This document shows positions 7,142 to 9,727 of a stretch of 9,727 nt of DNA, in pieces; position 1 is the first letter of the stretch, and the number at the start of each line of letters is the position of its first letter. A program made the position numbers and the translations under genes. The notes beneath the pieces were generated by a model. It ran no database searches. It was not told the DNA's origin and saw only the letters and a list, made by a program, of their open reading frames with translations. The DNA is from G020354785 sp964580815. GTDB taxonomy: Bacteria > Bacteroidota > Bacteroidia > Bacteroidales > UBA10428. The stretch spans positions 1 to 9,727 of the forward strand of contig CAZOLY010000125.1 of assembly GCA_964580815.1 (NCBI GenBank), in the 5' to 3' direction.

Positions 7142-7648
7142 TTAACGTCGATAAACAAAAAACTGACTTAAAACAATAAATATTAAAGACATCACTGTAC
7201 TAAGGATGACTCTGAAAAAGGTACTGAAGAAATTTCCAAACCTGAAAATTTCAATATAAAATAATACAAAATGATGAGCAAAGATTAGAATAAGTGCATA
7301 CCTGGTAAACCAGTTAACGCCGTAATAAAAAACGCTGGGGAATGTCCCCGATTCATACCCTTCACGCGGCGAAATAAGACTTAAAACATAAGGCCTCAGG
7401 AATGCCATAAAAACTGTTGCGGCGGTGTGCATTCCCGGTGTATCTGAAAATATATCCATAATAAAGCCCAACAAAAAGGCCGTGGTGAGGAGCAGCCATT
7501 TTGGGGTTTCAAAAGGGAGTAAAAGGATAAACAATACATATATATAAGGATTGATATATCCTGAAAACTGAATGCTGTTAAATACCAGCAACTGGACAGT
7601 TATCAGTATTATAAAACGGGCTATATTTCTTGGTAATAAATTAATCAC
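7142..7648 (-). CDS. mreD: Rod shape-determining membrane protein MreD
   Basis: Small polytopic inner-membrane component of the elongasome that associates with MreC. The 168 residues form about five to six hydrophobic segments (roughly 10-27, 35-48, 51-66, 75-92, 113-132, 143-165), with the family-like LLGFIMDIFSDTPGMHTAAT between about 59 and 78. Sequence conservation in MreD is low, so the call rests on topology, that motif and its place between mreC and mrdA. The start is GTG at 7648-7646, since the first internal Met is residue 64. It overlaps the mreC stop by 8 bases, which points to translational coupling. Confidence 0.92.
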   Translation of the reverse strand: MINLLPRNIARFIILITVQLLVFNSIQFSGYINPYIYVLFILLLPFETPKWLLLTTAFLLGFIMDIFSDTPGMHTAATVFMAFLRPYVLSLISPREGYESGTFPSVFYYGVNWFTRYALILIFAHHFVLFYIEIFRFGNFFSTFFRVILSTVMSLIFIVLSQFFVYRR

Positions 7649-8468
7649 CTTCGGCAGATTTTTCTAAATCCATTTGCTCTTTACTGAATAGATTTTTGAC
7701 TACCTGGACATTCCTAAGATTCTTGAAATCCGTTGCCAGGTCGACAGTTATCTCATAATAATTGCCTCCCTTGAGTTTATAATCGGAGGTTATCCCTATC
7801 ATATAATTTTCGGGAAATATTGCTGAGTAGCCGCTTGTCACTATTGTATCTCCAATCAATATTTCAACATGATGCGGAATGTCTGTAAGGATTGCCTTTG
7901 AATGCCCCTTGCCTGTCCACGACAGCGGTCCGAAGTAACCATTTCTCTTGATCTTTGCATTAACCTTAAAGTAGCGGTTTAACAAAGAGATAACTGCCGA
8001 ATAATTATCCGTTACATCTTTAACAATGCCAACTATCCCGTCATTTGACAGTACAGCCATGTCGGGTTCAATACCGTGATTTCTGCCCCGGTTTAAAGTA
8101 ATATAATTATACTGTTTGTTAGTAGAATTATTAATTACTTTGGCGTCAATATATACATAGCTACGCTCATAAACAGAATCATTCATTTTAAAAGATTCGA
8201 GTGATGATATCCTGTATGAGCTCTTCAGCAAATTATACAATTTGTTATTTTCCTCTATAAGTTTTCTATTCTCTTCCCTGAGAGACAAATATTCTTTGAC
8301 ATTCAAAATTGCCCTTGAGAATCCTCCTTTGACAGAATATGTGAAGTTTATAAATTTCGATTTATGGAATGTATTAAATTGAATTAACAGGATAAAAGCT
8401 ATTATTTCAAGAATGATAAAAAGAATTGTAAAATGGTATCTTACTATAAATTTTAGCAGGTTCCTCAT
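7641..8468 (-). CDS. mreC: Rod shape-determining protein MreC
   Basis: Single-pass inner-membrane protein whose periplasmic part forms filaments and activates the PBP2-RodA pair. The 275 residues show a membrane helix at about 11-31, then a charged coiled-coil at about 58-85 (REENRKLIEENNKLYNLL). The two-lobed beta domain follows from about 105: NRGRNHGIEPDMAVLSNDG, a hallmark of the family, and later GDTIVTSGYSAIFPENYMIG. The size is normal for Bacteroidetes MreC. The ATG at 8468 is 20 bases after the mreB stop. That gap contains AAGGA right after the stop codon, too far from the ATG for a classic Shine-Dalgarno site, and a 14-bp palindrome. Confidence 0.95.
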   Translation of the reverse strand: MRNLLKFIVRYHFTILFIILEIIAFILLIQFNTFHKSKFINFTYSVKGGFSRAILNVKEYLSLREENRKLIEENNKLYNLLKSSYRISSLESFKMNDSVYERSYVYIDAKVINNSTNKQYNYITLNRGRNHGIEPDMAVLSNDGIVGIVKDVTDNYSAVISLLNRYFKVNAKIKRNGYFGPLSWTGKGHSKAILTDIPHHVEILIGDTIVTSGYSAIFPENYMIGITSDYKLKGGNYYEITVDLATDFKNLRNVQVVKNLFSKEQMDLEKSAEGD

Positions 8469-8471
8469 TCT

Positions 8472-8485
8472 GAATATTAATATTC
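8472..8485. repeat. 14-bp perfect palindrome in the mreB-mreC spacer
   Basis: GAATATTAATATTC is a perfect inverted repeat filling most of the 20-base gap between the mreB stop and the mreC start. It is AT-rich and has no unpaired loop, so it is a poor RNA hairpin. It could be a chance sequence or a protein-binding site. No function can be assigned. Confidence 0.5.
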
Positions 8486-8488
8486 CTT

Positions 8489-9511
8489 TTATCTCATAAG
8501 GAATGAAAATTTATCGACATTCTTAAGGGCAATACCTGTACCACGGGCTACAACATGCATCGTATCTTCAGCAAGATGAAAAGGAATATTTATTTTATCA
8601 GTTAATCTTTTTGGTATTCCCCGTAACAGAGAGCCTCCTCCTGCAAGATAAATACCTTTTGCCACAATATCAGCATACAATTCAGGAGGCGTTTGCTCAA
8701 GAACAGAGAGAATTGCTGTTTCAACCTTTGACAATGATTTATCAAGGCAGTGTGCAATTTCCTGGTATGAAATAGGAATTTCTATAGGCATTGCCGTCAT
8801 TAAATTGGGCCCTCTGACATTATAGTCAGGTGGCGGATTATCAATATCGGGTAATGAAGAGCCAACATTTATTTTTATCTCTTCTGCAGTTCTTTCACCT
8901 ATCTTTATATTATGCTGGTGTCTCATATAAGCCTGTATATCGGCAGTAAATACGTCACCTGCAATTCTTATTGACTGGTTGCAGACTATGCCTCCCAGTG
9001 CGATTACTGCTATTTCTGTTGTTCCCCCGCCTATGTCAACCACCATATTTCCTTCAGGTGCGGTAACATCAAGCCCTATACCTATGGCTGCAGCCATAGG
9101 TTCATAAATCATATAAACATCGCGGCCGCCGGCATGCTCAGAAGAGTCACGCACGGCACGAATTTCCACTTCCGTGCTTCCCGACGGTATACATACTACC
9201 ATCCGAAGTGAAGGAGTAAAAAACCTGTTCTTCGGATTTATCATCTTAATCATGCCCCTGATCATAAGCTCTGCTGCATTAAAATCAGCTATTACCCCGT
9301 CCCGTAAGGGGCGAATAGTTTTAATATTTTCATGAGTTTTGCCATGCATTTGTCTCGCCACTTCACCAATAGCAATTAGTTTTCCACTGTTATTATCGAT
9401 GGCAACAATTGATGGCTGGTCAACAACAACCTTATCATTATGTATTATAATGGTGTTTGCTGTACCTAAATCTATAGCCAGCTCCTGTGTTAAAAAAGAA
9501 AACAGACCCAT
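8489..9511 (-). CDS. mreB: Rod shape-determining protein MreB, bacterial actin
   Basis: Cytoplasmic ATP-binding filament protein that lines the inner membrane and directs the elongation machinery around the cell. The 340 residues are full length. The actin-fold nucleotide motifs are intact: phosphate-1 loop DLGTANT (14-20), the YEPMAAAIG segment at 136-144, phosphate-2 loop DIGGGTTE (159-166), and the adenosine motif LAGGGSLLRG (289-298). The N-terminus MGLFSFLTQE resembles the short membrane-contacting leader of MreB proteins and supports the ATG at 9511. It is the first gene of the mreBCD-mrdA-rodA operon, 151 bases downstream of purH with a probable terminator between. It is clearly MreB rather than DnaK or FtsA in length and motif spacing. 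Confidence 0.98.
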   Translation of the reverse strand: MGLFSFLTQELAIDLGTANTIIIHNDKVVVDQPSIVAIDNNSGKLIAIGEVARQMHGKTHENIKTIRPLRDGVIADFNAAELMIRGMIKMINPKNRFFTPSLRMVVCIPSGSTEVEIRAVRDSSEHAGGRDVYMIYEPMAAAIGIGLDVTAPEGNMVVDIGGGTTEIAVIALGGIVCNQSIRIAGDVFTADIQAYMRHQHNIKIGERTAEEIKINVGSSLPDIDNPPPDYNVRGPNLMTAMPIEIPISYQEIAHCLDKSLSKVETAILSVLEQTPPELYADIVAKGIYLAGGGSLLRGIPKRLTDKINIPFHLAEDTMHVVARGTGIALKNVDKFSFLMR

Positions 9512-9539
9512 ATTATAGCACTATTATTAAAATCTGTGT

Positions 9540-9547
9540 TAAAGTTA
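9540..9547 (-). promoter_or_regulatory. Weak candidate -7 box for the mreB operon
   Basis: Read on the minus strand, TAACTTTA matches seven of eight positions of TAnnTTTG and lies 28 bases before the mreB ATG. No convincing TTTG -33 element sits 19-21 bases further upstream. A promoter is expected somewhere in this spacer because a terminator-like hairpin lies between purH and mreB. This exact site is uncertain. The remainder of the spacer is AT-rich with nothing else recognisable. Confidence 0.25.
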
Positions 9548-9600
9548 ATTTATTTTATTAATGAAATAATATAACAGGCAGATAAAGTAATTAATTTAAA

Positions 9601-9643
9601 TAAAAATTTTAAGCAGGCCAAAATATAAAATATCCGGGCCTGC
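9601..9643 (-). terminator. Probable intrinsic terminator of purH
   Basis: Read on the minus strand, GCAGGCC (9643-9637) pairs perfectly with GGCCTGC (9619-9613) across a 17-base AT-rich loop. TTAAAATTTTTA follows. It starts 19 bases after the purH stop. The long loop and the interrupted T-tract make it weaker than the terminator at 874-910, so some read-through into mreB is possible. Confidence 0.55.
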
Positions 9644-9662
9644 ATAAAAACATGCCTTTATA

Positions 9663-9727
9663 TTAATGTTTGAAATGTCTGACTCCTGTCAGCACCATTG
9701 CCATATTATGATCATTGCAATAATCAA
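9663..9727 (-). CDS. purH: 3' end of purH, bifunctional AICAR transformylase/IMP cyclohydrolase (partial)
   Basis: The reverse strand from 9725 reads DYCNDHNMAMVLTGVRHFKH followed by TAA at 9665-9663. The ending MAMVxTGVRHFKH is the conserved C-terminus of PurH, which carries out the last two steps of IMP synthesis in purine biosynthesis. Only 20 codons are inside the window, so the gene continues to the right and its state cannot be judged. The purH-mreB neighbourhood is one I associate with Bacteroidetes genomes, which adds support. The identification depends on a short stretch but a distinctive one. Confidence 0.83.
   Translation of the reverse strand, partial: DYCNDHNMAMVLTGVRHFKH

Noticed and set aside
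1..9727. CRISPR array, tRNA or rRNA, insertion sequence, phage or defence genes
   Set aside because: No regularly spaced repeats, cloverleaf, transposase or integrase motifs, or terminal inverted repeats were seen; nearly all DNA is filled by housekeeping genes.

Overview
The window looks like a chromosomal housekeeping segment from a member of the Bacteroidota (Bacteroidetes). The evidence is AT-rich intergenic DNA, few Shine-Dalgarno sequences, a promoter-like TAnnTTTG box, a Lys-Lys-Asp-Glu-Glu lipoprotein tail after the lipid-bearing Cys, a Bacteroidetes-style GpsA, and the gene order purH-mreB-mreC-mreD-mrdA-rodA. A placement near Bacteroidales is my guess; the sequence alone does not settle the order.

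Left part, plus strand (69-3937). A monocistronic, very Tyr/Trp-rich lipoprotein of unknown function (69-851) ends at a strong intrinsic terminator (874-910). A good candidate promoter (924-955) then starts a tight set of three genes: gpsA (glycerol-3-phosphate dehydrogenase, 979-1974), pgi (glucose-6-phosphate isomerase, 1988-3295) and acpH (acyl-carrier-protein phosphodiesterase, 3320-3937). GpsA supplies the glycerol phosphate backbone of phospholipids, Pgi works at the top of glycolysis, and AcpH removes the 4'-phosphopantetheine arm of ACP.

Right part, minus strand (9727 down to 3897). The last 20 codons of purH are at the right edge, followed by a probable terminator (9601-9643) and a short AT-rich spacer. 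Then comes a complete elongasome operon: mreB (9511-8489), mreC (8468-7641), mreD (7648-7142), mrdA/PBP2 (7138-5318) and rodA (5321-3897). Spacing is tight throughout: 20 bp between mreB and mreC, an 8-bp mreC/mreD overlap with a GTG start, 3 bp between mreD and mrdA, and a 4-bp TTGA overlap between mrdA and rodA with a TTG start. MreB filaments, the MreC/MreD bridge, the RodA glycosyltransferase and the PBP2 transpeptidase together build lateral peptidoglycan, so the organism is probably rod-shaped or elongated.

The two transcription units converge, and rodA and acpH overlap tail-to-tail by 41 bp with no recognisable terminator between them. I see no mobile element, CRISPR array, tRNA, rRNA, frameshift or pseudogene. 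I do not find a new multi-gene system. The points most worth checking are the aromatic-rich lipoprotein, the RodA with a roughly 100-residue multi-helix insert, and the overlapping convergent gene ends.
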